Below are positions 23,601-35,700 of a stretch of 64,000 nucleotides of DNA, one piece after another. Position numbers and translations under genes: made by a program. This DNA comes from Phytohabitans flavus (GTDB taxonomy: Bacteria; Actinomycetota; Actinomycetes; Mycobacteriales; Micromonosporaceae). The stretch covers positions 1,410,001 to 1,474,000 of the forward strand of contig NZ_AP022870.1 in the NCBI RefSeq assembly GCF_011764545.1, written 5' to 3'. The notes under the pieces are model-generated. The model was not told where the DNA came from. It saw nothing but the letters and a program-made list of their open reading frames with translations, and did no database searches. Numbering within the stretch: the stretch's first letter is position 1; each line of letters starts with the position of its first letter.

Positions 23601-26600
23601 CACCAGGCGTGCCGCAGCCTGCGTGCCGGCGAGTGTGATATGGCCGTGGTCGGCGGCGGCAGCCTGCTGCTCGACCCGTTCACCCAGATCGGGCTCGCCC
23701 GGGCCGGTGTGCTCTCGCCGGACGGGCGTACCCGGGTTTTCGACCGAGACGCCGACGGCATGGGCGTGGGCGAGGGCGTCGGACTGGTGCTGCTCAAACC
23801 GGCCGAGGACGCGCTGCGCGACGGAGACCAGGTATTGGCGACCATCGCGGGCTCCGCGGTCAACAACGACGGGCGGACGCTCGGGCTGACCGCACCCAAC
23901 CCGGACGCGCAGGTCGACGTGATCCGCGCGGCGCTGCGGGCGGCCGGCGTCTCCGCGGAGACGGTCACCTACCTGGAGGCGCACGGCTCGGCGAGCCCGT
24001 TCGGCGACCCGGTGGAGATCCACGCCGCAGCTGAGGCGTTCCGCCGCGACACTGGCCGCCATCAGTTCTGCGGGACCGGTTCGGTCAAGTCGAACATCGG
24101 CTCACTGCTGCACGCCGGCGGCGTGGCGGCCCTGATCAAGGTCGTCCTGGCGATGCGGCACCAGTTTCTGCCGCCGACCCTGCACTGCGCGAACCCCCAT
24201 CCACGGCTCGGCTTCGAGCGGACACCGTTCCGCCCTGTCCTGGAGGGAGCCCCCTGGCGGCCGGAGAGCGGGCCGCTGCGGGCGGGCGTCTCGGCGTTCG
24301 GGTTCGGCGGCACGAACGCCCACGTGGTGGTCGAGCAGGCCGATCCCGACCACCAGCCGGTCCGCGCGCCACTGACGCGGAACCGGCCCGAGCGCGCCCG
24401 TTTCTGGCTGCCGGCGGCCACCGCGCCCGCGGCACCACCGGCGCCCGACCCCGTCCCGGCGGTCGAGCCGGTACCGGCGATCGTGGCCGCTGGCGCCGAA
24501 CCGACAGGGCTCGCCGACCTTTACCGCCTGCTGCGTGAGCTCGGCGCCGAGCCGACCGACCCCGAGGCCGGTTTCGCCGATCTCGGCCTGGACTCGGCCG
24601 CGCTGCTGCGCCTGACCGACCTGCTCGAACGCGACTCGGGCCGCACCGTCAACCCGACAGCCTTCTTCCGGTACCGGACCCTGCGCGACTTCGCGGCACA
24701 CGCGATGCGGCCGCCGAGCCGCCCGACGGTTTCCGAGCCGGCGCCGATCGCCGCGACGGCGCCGGGTGCGGCCGACCGGGACATCGCCGTCATCGGCATG
24801 GCGGGCCGGTTCCCGGCGGCGGACAGCGTCGACGCGCTCTGGGAGCGGCTGCGCGACGGCGACCTGCTCGTCGGCCCGCCGCCCGCGGAGCGTCCCGAGC
24901 TGGGCGGGGACGTTCCCGGCCACGGCGGGTACCTGAGCGACGTCGCCCGCTTCGACGCCAGCTTCTTCGGCATCTCGCCCCGCGAAGCCCGGCGGATGGA
25001 CCCGCAGATCCGGACCCTGCTCGAAGTGATGTACGCGGCCGCCGAGGACGCCGGCGCGGTCCCCCGCCTGCGCTCGTCGGTCACCGGCACCTACGTCGGC
25101 GCCTGCTACCGCGACTACGAGCAGACGATGATCGCACGAGGGGAGCCGGCCCGACCGCACGACGCGACCGGAAACGCGGCCGCCATGGCGGCCAACCGTC
25201 CCGCGTTCTTCCTCGACCTGCGCGGCCCCAGCCTGACCGTCGACACCGCCTGCTCGTCGTCCCTTGTCGCCCTGCACCTGGCCGTCGCCGCGCTGCGGGC
25301 CGGCGAATGCGAGATGGCCTTCGCCGCAGGCACCAACCTGGTGCTCGACCACCGCCACCACGAGTACCTCTCCGCCATGGGCGCGCTGTCGGCGACTGGC
25401 CGCTGCCGCTCCTTCGCCGCCGCCGCCGACGGTTACGTGCCGGCCGAGGCCGTGGTCGCGCTGCTGCTCAAGCCCGCCGCCCACGCTTTGCGCGACGGCG
25501 ATCCCGTACACGCGATCATCAAGGGGTCGGCGGTCAGCCACGTCGGCCGTACCGCGTCGGTGACCGCGCCCGACGCCGTGAGCCAGGCCGCACTCCTGCG
25601 CCGGGCCTGGGCCGACGCCCGGGTCGAGCCGCGGACGATCGGCCTGCTCGAAGCCCACGGCACCGGCACGGTGCTGGGGGACCCGATCGAGGTCGAGGCG
25701 GCCCGGGACGCTTTCGGCCCGCCCGGCGACGCCGGTCCGTGGTGCTCGCTGGGCAGTGCCAAGGCCCACCTCGGCCACGCGGAGGCCAGCGCCGGCTTGG
25801 TCGGCGTGGTCAAGGCCGTGTTGTCGCTGCGACACCGGACCCTCGTCGCGATGCCCGCCAGCGGGCCGGTCAACCCCTACTGCGAACTCGACGGGGGCCC
25901 GTTCCTGATCGAGGAGCGCAGCCGGCCGTGGCCGGCCCCAGCCGGCGGTCCGCGCCGGGCCGGCGTCAGCGCGTTCGGCTTCGGCGGCACCGGCGCCCAC
26001 GTCGTCGTGGAGGAGGCACCCCAGCCCGCGACCAACAGGCCGGAGACGACCGGCCGGAGGTGGGCGTTCCCGATCTCGGCCCGGAACGCCGAGCGCCTCG
26101 TCGACGTGGCGGCTGGGCTGCGCGCGGCGCTCGCCCACCCGCACGGCCCCGATCCGGCCGGCGTCGCCCGTACTCTCCAGATCGGACGCGAGCCGATGCG
26201 AATCCGGATCGCCGCGGTGGCCGCGAGCACCGGCGAACTCGTCGCCGCGCTGGACGCCTACCTGTCCGGTACGGATCACCCTGGCCTGGTCCGCCCCGGC
26301 GGCGACACCGCACCCGATGGCGCCGACCCGGCCCGCCGTGCGGCCGAGCGGTTCGTGTCAGGGGAGGCGGTCGACTGGGCCGGCGACCCCGGACTGCCAC
26401 CGGGCTCCCTCGTACGCCTGCCCTGCTACCCGTTCGCCCGGGACCGGTTCTGGCTCGACGGCGCGGTCGAGCGGGCCGCGGCCCCAGCCTCGGTCGACAC
26501 CGGGGTCGCGCACCTCTTCGTCGCCCGAGCCCAGACCCGCGCGGTGGCCCGCCGCCGGCCCGCCGCGCCGACCACGGTCATGTTCGGCGATGCCACCGCC

Positions 26601-29600
26601 GCGGCCGAGCCCGACAGCCCGGCGACCGTGGTGGTCACGGTCCGCGACGGCAGCGGGTACCGCCAGGTCGGCCCGCGTCGGTACGAGATGGACCTCGCCG
26701 ACCCCGACGCGCACCGGCGGCTGCGCGACGAGCTGACCGGCCGCGAGCCTGCCCCTGTCGACCTGGTGTGCCGGTGGGCGGCCGGCGAAGCGGCGACCGG
26801 TGGGACACCGGCCGGGATGCTCGCCTCGACGCAGCGCGAGCTCGCCCGGTTCGCCGCCCTCGCCACCGGCTGGCGTCACCGGCCCGGCGACGAGCCGACC
26901 CGCTGTGTCTACGCGTACCGCCGCGACGGCCTCGCGGCCCCGTTCGAAGCGGTCGCCGGGTTCGCCCGCGCCGCGGTCGCGGCCGACCCGGGGCTCGGCG
27001 TCGCGGTGCTCGGCCTGGGCGCCACCGCGCTGGTATGGCCGGCCGCGGCGGCCGAGCTCGGCGCCGTCCGCCCGGGCGAGGTGGTGGAGGCCGTGGTCGA
27101 CGGCCCGCGCACCGTGCTCGACTTCGTCGAGGCCGCCGGTGCCGGGGACGTCGGCGGCCCGTGGCGGCCCGAAGGGCGCTACCTGCTGACCGGAGGGCTC
27201 GGCGCGATCGGCCGGCTGCTCGCGGTCGACCTGGCCGAAAACCACGCCGCCCGCCTGGTCCTGACCGGACGGCGTGCCCTGGACGACGACGGGCGGACGT
27301 TCCTCGACGAGCTGGACCGTGCCGGCGGACAGGCGGTCTACGTCCGCGCCGACGCAGCCGACCAGGGGGCCGCCGAGCGCGTCGCCGGGTTCGCCCGGGC
27401 CCGCTTCGGTGGGCTGGACGGCGTACTGCACCTGGCTGGCGTACTCCACGAGGTGCCGATCCAGGACCGGACCGCCGAGCTGGTGACGGCGGTGCTCGAC
27501 GCCAAGGTCGCCGGTACCGTCGCGCTCGACCTGGCGACCGCCGGCGAGGATCTGGACCTGTTCGCCGTCCTGTCCTCGCTCTCCTCGGTGCTGGGCACGC
27601 CGCGCCTGGGTGACTACGCGGCGGCCAACCGCTTCGCGGAGGCGTACCTGGAGCACCGCGAAGGGCTTCGCCGTCGAGGCGAGCGGCGCGGAAGGTCCAC
27701 CGCGCTGCTGATGCCGTACTGGCGGGACGGCGGGATGCGGATGCCGGCCCGGACCGAGGCGGCAATCGCCGCGCTGACTGGGACCGGCCCCCTGAACGGG
27801 CGCACCGGGATCACCGCCTTCGGACGAGGGCTGGCGGTCGCGGCGACGACCGGCGTTGCCAGGCTCGTCGCCGCACCGGGCGACCGGCACAAGCTCGGCC
27901 ACCTGCTCGCGGCTGGCGCCGGCGCCGAGCTGGAAACCGCCACGGCGCCGCCATCCACCGGGGAGCCGGCTGATGCGCGGGCGCTCACCGCGATCATCGG
28001 TCGCGTCCTCCAACTCCCGGACGGCGTCCCGGACGGTGCCGACCTGACCGACCTCGGCTTCGAGTCGGTCACGATCGCCGAGCTGATGCGGGCGGTCAAC
28101 GCGCGGTGGGGGACCCGGCTGCCGGCCTCCACGTTCTACGAGCTGCGTACCGTGGACGACCTGGTCGCGCGGATCCAGAACAGCCGACCGGAACCGGCCG
28201 TCCAGGTCGCCGAGCCCCCGCCCCCCGGCGACGCGGTCGCGATCATCGGGATGGCGGCACGGTTCCCAGGCTCGCCCGACGTCGACACGTTCTGGGCCAA
28301 CCTCCTCGCCGGCCGCGACCTGGTCGGCACCTATCCACGCGAGGGCCGACCGCCGTGGCCCACCGGAGCGCCGCCGGTGGCCGGCTTCATCGAAAACGTG
28401 GCGCTCTTCGACCACGAGCACTTCGGCATGTCCCGCCGGGAGGCGGAGCTGACCGATCCGCAGCAACGCCTGCTGCTCACCACGGCGCACCTGGCCCTGG
28501 CCGACGCCGGGCTGCCGGCCGAGCGGATCGCCGGCACCGCGACCGGCGTGTTCGTCGGAGTGTCCAATGTCGACTACATAGACGTCCTGCGGGACGCGGG
28601 CCGGGCCGAGGAGAGCTACGGCGTCACCGGCCTGTCGGGCAGCATCGTGGCCAACCGTGTCTCGTACCGGTACGACCTGACCGGACCGAGCGAGGTCGTC
28701 GACACCGGCTGCTCCAGCTCCCTGGTCGCACTGCACCGGGCGGTGCGGTCGCTCGCCGCCGGCGAATGCGGCCTCGCCCTCGTCGGCGGCGTCAACCTGC
28801 TGCTCAGCCAGCGCCCCTTCGCCGCGTGCGAGGCCGCCGGCATGCTCTCACCCACCGGCCGGTGCCGGACGTTCGGCCGCGAAGCCGACGGCTACGTCCG
28901 CGGTGAGGGGGTCGGCGTCGTCGTCCTGAAGCCCTTGCGGGCGGCGATCGAGGACGGCGACCCGGTCCACGCGGTACTTCGCGCCAGCGGCGTCAACCAC
29001 GGCGGGCACGCGCACGGCCTGACCGTGCCGAGCCCGCGTGCCCAATCGGCGCTGATCGCCTCGGTGCACCGCCGCGCCGGCATAGACCCCGCCACGATCG
29101 GCTACGTCGAGACGCACGGCACCGGTACCCCACTGGGCGACCCGGTGGAGGTCAACGGGCTGCGTGCCGCGTTCGCCGACGCCGATCCCGCGGCTCGGTG
29201 CGGTCTGGGCAGCGTGAAGTCGAACATCGGCCACCTGGAGTCGGCGTCCGGCATGGCCGGCCTGATCAAGGTCGTCCTCGCCCTGCGGCACCGCACCCTG
29301 CCGGCGACCCTGCACTGCGCCGACCCCAACCCCGAGGTGAACCTCGACGGCAGCCCGTTCTTCCTCGTCACCGAGGCTACGGACTGGCCCGCGCCGCCGG
29401 GTGCCGGCCCGCGCCGGGCCGGCGTCAGCGCGTTCGGGTTCGGCGGCGTCAACGCCCACGTCGTGGTCGAGGAGCCGCCCGCCCCGCGCCCAGCCCCGCT
29501 GGTCGTCCCGTCACTGCGCGAGGTCTACTGCTGGCCGGAGCCGCCTCATGAGCCCACCGGCCTGCAGGAAGTGGCCCGGCTCGGGGTAACCCTGCTGCGT

Positions 29601-32600
29601 TCGGCCCTCGGCGGCTCGCCCGACCTGTCGACCATCCCGGTCCGGGCGGAGTACACGGCCCTGCGCGACGCGCTCGTCACCCTGCTCGGCCGCGTCCAGC
29701 CGGTGCCGGACCCGGACGCGGTGGCCGACCGCATCGAGCGCGACCATCCCGACCTGCGCCCGCACCTGCGCCTGCTCACCCGGTGCGCGCCGCGCATCCC
29801 CGCCGTGCTCCGCGGCGAGCTCGACGCACTCGAAGTGCTCTTCCCGGACGGCGACGGCACACTCGTCGCCGACGTGTACGGGGGACCGAGGTCGCCGACG
29901 TCTACCACCGTCGCGTGGCGACCGCCGTGCGGGACGAGGTCCGCCGCCGGCTGGCCGAGGGTCAGAACGAGCCGGCCCGCGTCCTCGAAGTCGGCGCGGG
30001 CACCGCGGCGACCACCCGGCTGGTCCTCGCCGAGCTGCGCCAGTTCGGGCCGTCGGTCGAGTACACGGTCACGGACGTGGCCCAGTCCTTCGTCGAGCGG
30101 GCCCGCCACGACCTCTCCGGCGGCCCAGTCCCGATGCGGTTCGCGCAGTTCGACGTCGAGCAGCCACCCGAGCCGCCCGACACGGGACGCTACGACGTCG
30201 TGGTCGCCGCCAACGTCCTGCACGCGACCCGATCGATCAGTGCCGCGCTCGCCGGCCTGCGCGGCACGCTGCGACCCGGTGGATGCCTGGTGGTCAACGA
30301 ACTCACCGCCGACGACCCGTTCGTCACCCTCACCTTCGGGCTGACCAGAGGGTGGTGGCAGTTCACCGATCCACAGCACCGGCTGCCGGGTTCACCGCTG
30401 CTCGACATCGCCCGATGGCGGCGACTGGCGGCGATGCACGGGTTCGGCGACCTCACCGTCGTGGATCCCGGACCGGGTGGGGACGAGGCCCAACGCCAGG
30501 CCGTGCTCGTCCTGCCGGCCGCCGCGGCGCCCGCCTCTGGCCGGACTCCTCCTGGTGACCTGAGGGCGGCGCTGCGCCGGCACGTGCGCGCCGTCGTCAC
30601 GGACTTCCTCCGGGTACCCGTCGAGGCGATCGGCGACGACGACACATTCGCGGCGAAAGGCGTCGACTCGCTCGGCTCGATCGCACTCGTCCGGAGCCTG
30701 GAAGCCGGATTCGGGCCCCTGCCCAAGACGATCCTCTTCGAGTACCCGACGCCGCGCGCGCTGGCGGACCACCTGCTGGACCGGGACAGTGACCGCTGCC
30801 AGGCCCTGGTCGGCGGCGCACCGGCGGTCATCACGGTACCGCGGTCGCCGATGCCGCGTTTGGAGCAGCCGGCGGAAGGCGACGCCGTCGCGATCGTCGG
30901 GATCGCCGGAAGCTTCCCCGGCTCGCCGGACGTCGAGACCTTTTGGCAGCACCTGGCCGCCGGACGCTGCCTGGTCACCGAGGTACCGGCCGAACGCTTC
31001 GACTGGCGGGCGGTCGACGGCGATCCGCGCCGCGAACCGCACACCACGAACAGCCATTGGGGCGGGTTCCTGCCGTCGGTCGACCGGTTCGACGCCGAGT
31101 TCTTCGGCATCTCACCGGTCGAGGCGGCGCTGATGGACCCGCAACAGCGCCTCTTTCTCCAGGCGGCCTGGCACGCGATCGAGGATGCCGGGCACGCGCC
31201 GGCCCGCCTGCGCGGCAGCCGTACCGGAGTCTTCGTCGGCGTCTCCGGCTTCGACTACCACGAGTTGCTCACCACCGCCGACCGGCACGAGGACGCGCAC
31301 GCCCCGAGCGGGGTCTCCCACGCCGTACTCGCCAATCGGCTCTCGTACCTGCTCGACCTGCGCGGCCCGAGCGAGCCGGTCGACACCGCCTGTTCGAGCG
31401 CGCTGGTCGCGGTCCACCGGGCGGTCCGCGCGATGGCGGCCGGTGACTGCGACGGCGCGGTCGTCGGCGGCGCCAACCTGCTGCTCACCCGCGAGCTGTT
31501 CGTCGCCTTCGGGCAGGCCGGCTTCCTGTCTCCGGACGGACGGTGCTTCGCCTTCGACGACCGGGCCAACGGGTACGTGCGGGCCGAAGGCGTCGCGGCG
31601 ATGTTCCTGCGGCCGCTGTCCCGCGCCGTCGCCGACGGCGATCCCGTGTATGGGGTGATTCGGGCCAGCGCCACCAACCACGGTGGACGGACCCAGTCGT
31701 TGACCGTCCCCAATCCGCACGCGCAGACCGCTCTCGTGGTCGACGCGTACCGGCGAGCCGGCGTCGACCCGCGCACCGTGAGCTACATCGAGACCCACGG
31801 CACCGGTACGGCATTGGGTGACCCGATCGAGGTGGAGGCGCTCAAGCGGGCCTTCACCGAGCTCGGGGCGGGGCCGGCGGACCAGCCGTGGTGCGGGCTC
31901 GGCTCGGTCAAGTCGAACGTCGGCCATCTCGAAGCCGCCGCCGGGATGGCCGGGCTGTTCAAGGTACTGCTGTCCCTGCGGCACGACCTGCTGCCGGCGA
32001 CGGTGGAGCTGCACCGCACCAACCCGATGGTCGAGCTGGCGGGCAGCCCGTTCACGCTCGTCGACCGCCCCCGCGCCTGGACCGTCCAGGACGGCCAACC
32101 CCGCCGGGCCGGCGTCAGCTCGTTCGGCTTCGGCGGCGCCAACGCCCACGTCTTGGTGGAGGAGCATCGGATGGACCCGGTGCCGGTCCCGGACCAGGAG
32201 GTGGTGCTGCCCCTGTCCGCGCGTACGCCGGGGCAGCTGCACGACCTGGCTACCCGCCTCGCGGCGTTCCTGGCGGCCGAAACCGGTGCGGCGCCGGCCG
32301 AAGTCGCCTGGACGCTGCAGGCGGGACGGGATCCGATGGCCCACCGGGCGGCCGTCGTCGGCCGCACCGTGGCGGACCTCGTCGCCGGCCTGCGTCAATT
32401 CCTGGACGGCGATCCGTCGCCGCGGGTCTGGTCCGGGTTACCCGGCACCGAGTCGGCCGGCGACACGGCGACCGCACCGCCCGAGACCGGCGACCCCGCG
32501 GACTGGGCGCGGCGCTGGGTGGCCGGGGACGACACGCTGCCGTGGGCGCGGCTCTACCCGACGCCGCCCCGGCGGTGCCACCTGCCCGGCTACCCGTTCG

Positions 32601-32788
32601 CCGCGGACCGGCACTGGGTCTCGGCGCGGGAGACGCAGGGAGAGGCCGCGACCGCGCCGTTCGCCGCCGGTGCCGAAGCTGGCGGACCGGAGCCGGACTG
32701 GCTCGCGGTGCTCACCGAGCTCGGTCATGGCGACCGGTCGGTGGACGAGGTGGAGCAGATGTGGGCGATGAGCGAGGTGGCACCGTGA
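17602..32788 (+). CDS. trans-AT PKS B: DH*-ACP completing module 3, modules 4-7 and KS8
   Basis: The frame is restored by one G at 22000-22003 (GGGG) and one at 29880-29884 (GGGGG), giving about 5062 residues. Domains: DH-like 17602-18470; it has GHLVHDIPVLPG but HPVLLDFATLLPF where DxxxQ/H is expected, so Gln/His is lost. ACP 18535-18760; KS4 18880-20190; DH 20610-21330 (DHRYHSRSLLPG and DGAFQ, both intact); KR 21340-22690 (first break lies in its NADPH loop); ACP 22745-22970; KS5 23065-24350 with Cys but NIGS in place of NIGH; ACP 24500-24720; KS6 24775-26025; KR about 26400-27920; ACP 27970-28190; KS7 28225-29480 (Cys in DTGCSSS); C-methyltransferase 29500-30530 with SAM loop LEVGAGTAA; ACP 30560-30790; KS8 30875-32180 plus a post-KS linker and short C-terminal tail that may dock. 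It overlaps PKS C by GTGA (32785-32788). Module 5 (KS5-ACP) looks non-elongating. Confidence 0.92.
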
Positions 32789-35700
32789 CCGATCAGACCC
32801 GGCACATCCTGGACGAGGTCCGGCGGGGTGCGCTGTCGCCCGCGGAGGGACTGCGTCTGTTGCGGGACGCCGGCCACGGCGCTCCGGCGCTCGTCCGGTT
32901 CGCCCCCGACTGGCAGGTCCGACCGGCGCCGGCGGGTGCCGCGCCCGCGCCCGTCGTGGTGTTCGCCGGGAGCGTGGCCGAACACGCACCGCCGGCCGAG
33001 GCGCCCGTCGCGACCCACGCCGACCGGTTCGCGGCGACCCGTTGGGGGTACCGGCTCGATACCAAGGACCGGGACTCCTGGGCGACCCTGCTGGACGCCC
33101 TCGACGCCGGCGGCGTACCGAAGGACCACCCCATCGTCCTGGTCGGGGCGCCCGGCGAAGCCGCCGATCGGTGGCTGGACGCCCCGCTGGCCCTGACGCG
33201 GGCGCTCGGCGCCCGCCGCGGGCACCGCCCGGCTACCCTCCTCGCCACGGGTGGCGGCGGCGCGGAGCGGGCGGCGGCGTACGGAGGGTTCGCGCAGCTC
33301 GTCGCGGCCGAGCATGCCGAGCTGCGGCTCGCCGCCCTCCACTGGGCGTCCGGAGCCACCGGGTCGGTGTGGGACGCGGCCTCGGCCGCGCTGGCCGACG
33401 ACGCCGGATTCGCCGAGGTTCGGCACGACTCCGCCGGCCGGGCCGTCCGGATACTGCATGAGGTGGCGGCGCCCGTCGTCGCGCTGCCCGGCCCCGCGTT
33501 CGCTCCCGGTGGCGTCCTGCTAATCAGCGGCGGCGCCGGCGGGATCGGACCGTTCCTGGCGCGTGGGCTGGTCCGTGAGTACGGGGTCCGGCTGGTCGTG
33601 CTCGGCCGCCGGCCGGCGGATCAGGTCGGCGAGCGGCTGGCGGCACTCGGCGACGCGGTCGAGTACGTCGCCGGTGACGTCACCGAACAGGGCGACGTGG
33701 CGCGAGCTGTCGTCCGCGCCAACGCCAGGTTCGGCCCGGTGACCGGCGTCCTGCACCTGGCCGGGGTCAACGAGGACGGACCGGTCGCCGAGAAGCGGGC
33801 CGAGTCCGCGCGGCGCGTGCTCGGCGTGAAGCTGCTCGGCGCCCGTGCGCTCGACGCGGCGACCCGCGACCAGCCCTTGGACGCGTTCGTCGTCTTCTCC
33901 TCGGCGGCGGCGTATCTCGGACGGGCCGGGCAGGCGGACTACGCCGCGGCCAACCGTGCCGTCGCCGAGTGGGCGCGGGAACGGGCCTCGGCCGGCGCGC
34001 CCGGACGTACTCGTACCCTCGGCTGGTCGCTGGTGGACGGCGGTGGCATGACCGTGGCGGAGGCGGACCGCCGGGCGCTGTTCGCGCGGACCGGGCTGGC
34101 CCCACTGCCAGGGTCCGCTCTCCTCCGAACCCTGGTCGAGGGCATCGCCGGCGACCACGTCGACCTCGTCGTCGGACACGGTGACCCCGGTCGGATCCGG
34201 CACTTCGCCGCCGAACGGACGGCACGTACCGCCGGTGCGTACCCGGCGAGCGCACCGACGTCCAGCGGCCCGCCGGACTCCTCCGCCGTGCACGCCGAGC
34301 TCACCGCCATGGTGGCGCGGATTGGCGGGCTCGCTCCGTCCCGCGTCGGGCCGGACCTGGACTTCGCCGCGATCGGGCTCGACTCGATCCTGCTGCGGCG
34401 CCTCACCGCCGCGGCCGAGGAGCGGTTCGGGCCCCTGCCCGCCACGGTCTTCTTCGACCATCCCACCATCGGCGCGGCCGCCCGGTTCCTCGCCGCCCGG
34501 CTGCCCCTGCCCTCGGCGGACGACGCGGGCCCCGAGCACAGCCCGGCGGCGGCCGTGCCGGCCTCCGCGGTCGACCGCCCGTCAGCCGCCGCGCAAAGCC
34601 CCGGCATGGCCGAGAACGGTGGCGGTGACACCGCGATCGCGGTCATCGGCATGGCCGGGCGGTATCCGGGCGCCGCCGATCTGGCCGAGTTCTGGACCGG
34701 GCTGCTGAACGGTCGGGACAGCGTCACGGAGATCCCCGCCGACCGGTGGCGGCACGAGGACTACTACACCGCCGGAGATCCGCGACCGGGACGGACCTAC
34801 GCCCGCTGGGGCGGCTTCCTCACAGACGTCGACCGCTTCGACCCGCTGCCGTTCCACATCGCACCGCGTGACGCCGAAACGATGGATCCGCAGGAGCGCA
34901 TCCTGCTGGAGGTCACCTGGCACGCGCTGGAGGATGCCGGATACTCGCGGGCCGAGTTGCGCCGGCGCAGCGCGGCCGACGGGGAGAACGCCATCGGTGT
35001 GTTCATCGGCGCCTCGACCGGCGATTACCGGACCCGGGGCGCGCAGGAGTGGACACGAGGGAACCGGGTCATCGCCGACTCGTCGCTGTGGTCGCTGGCC
35101 AACCGGATCTCCTTCCTGCTCGACGCCCACGGGCCCAGCCTGACGATCGACACCGCCTGCTCGGCGTCGTTGACCGCGCTCCACCTGGCGTGCGAGAGCC
35201 TGCGCCGGGGGAATGCCGCACGGCCGTCGCCGGTGGCGTCAACCTGATCCTGGACCCCGGCCGCTACGTCGCCCTGGCCCAGCGCCGGTTCCTGTCCACC
35301 GATGGCCGGTGCCGGTCCTTCGGAGCCGGTGGAGACGGCTACACGCCCGGCGAGGGCGCCGGCGTCGTCCTGCTCAAACCGCTCGCGGCCGCCGAGGCGG
35401 ACGGCGACCGGGTCCACGGCGTCATCCGGGCGACGGCGGTCAACCACGGCGGCCGGACGTCGGGGTACACCGTGCCCAGCCCGAGCGCCCAGGCCGCGGT
35501 CGTGACCCGGGCGCTGCGCCGGGGCGGCGTCGACCCGGCGACGATCGGCTACGTCGAAGCCCACGGCACAGGCACCGAGCTCGGTGATCCGATCGAGGTC
35601 GACGGCCTGGCCCGCGCCCTGGCCCCACGGCCGGGCCGCGAGCCGATCCCGATCGGGTCGGTCAAGTCGAACATCGGCCATCTCGAGCCGGCCGCCGGCG

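Noticed and set aside
28680..28730. KS7 as an inactive ketosynthase because the active site reads DTGCSSS
   Set aside because: The cysteine and both histidines (ETHGTGT, NIGHLE) are present; Gly for Ala before the Cys is not enough to call it inactive.
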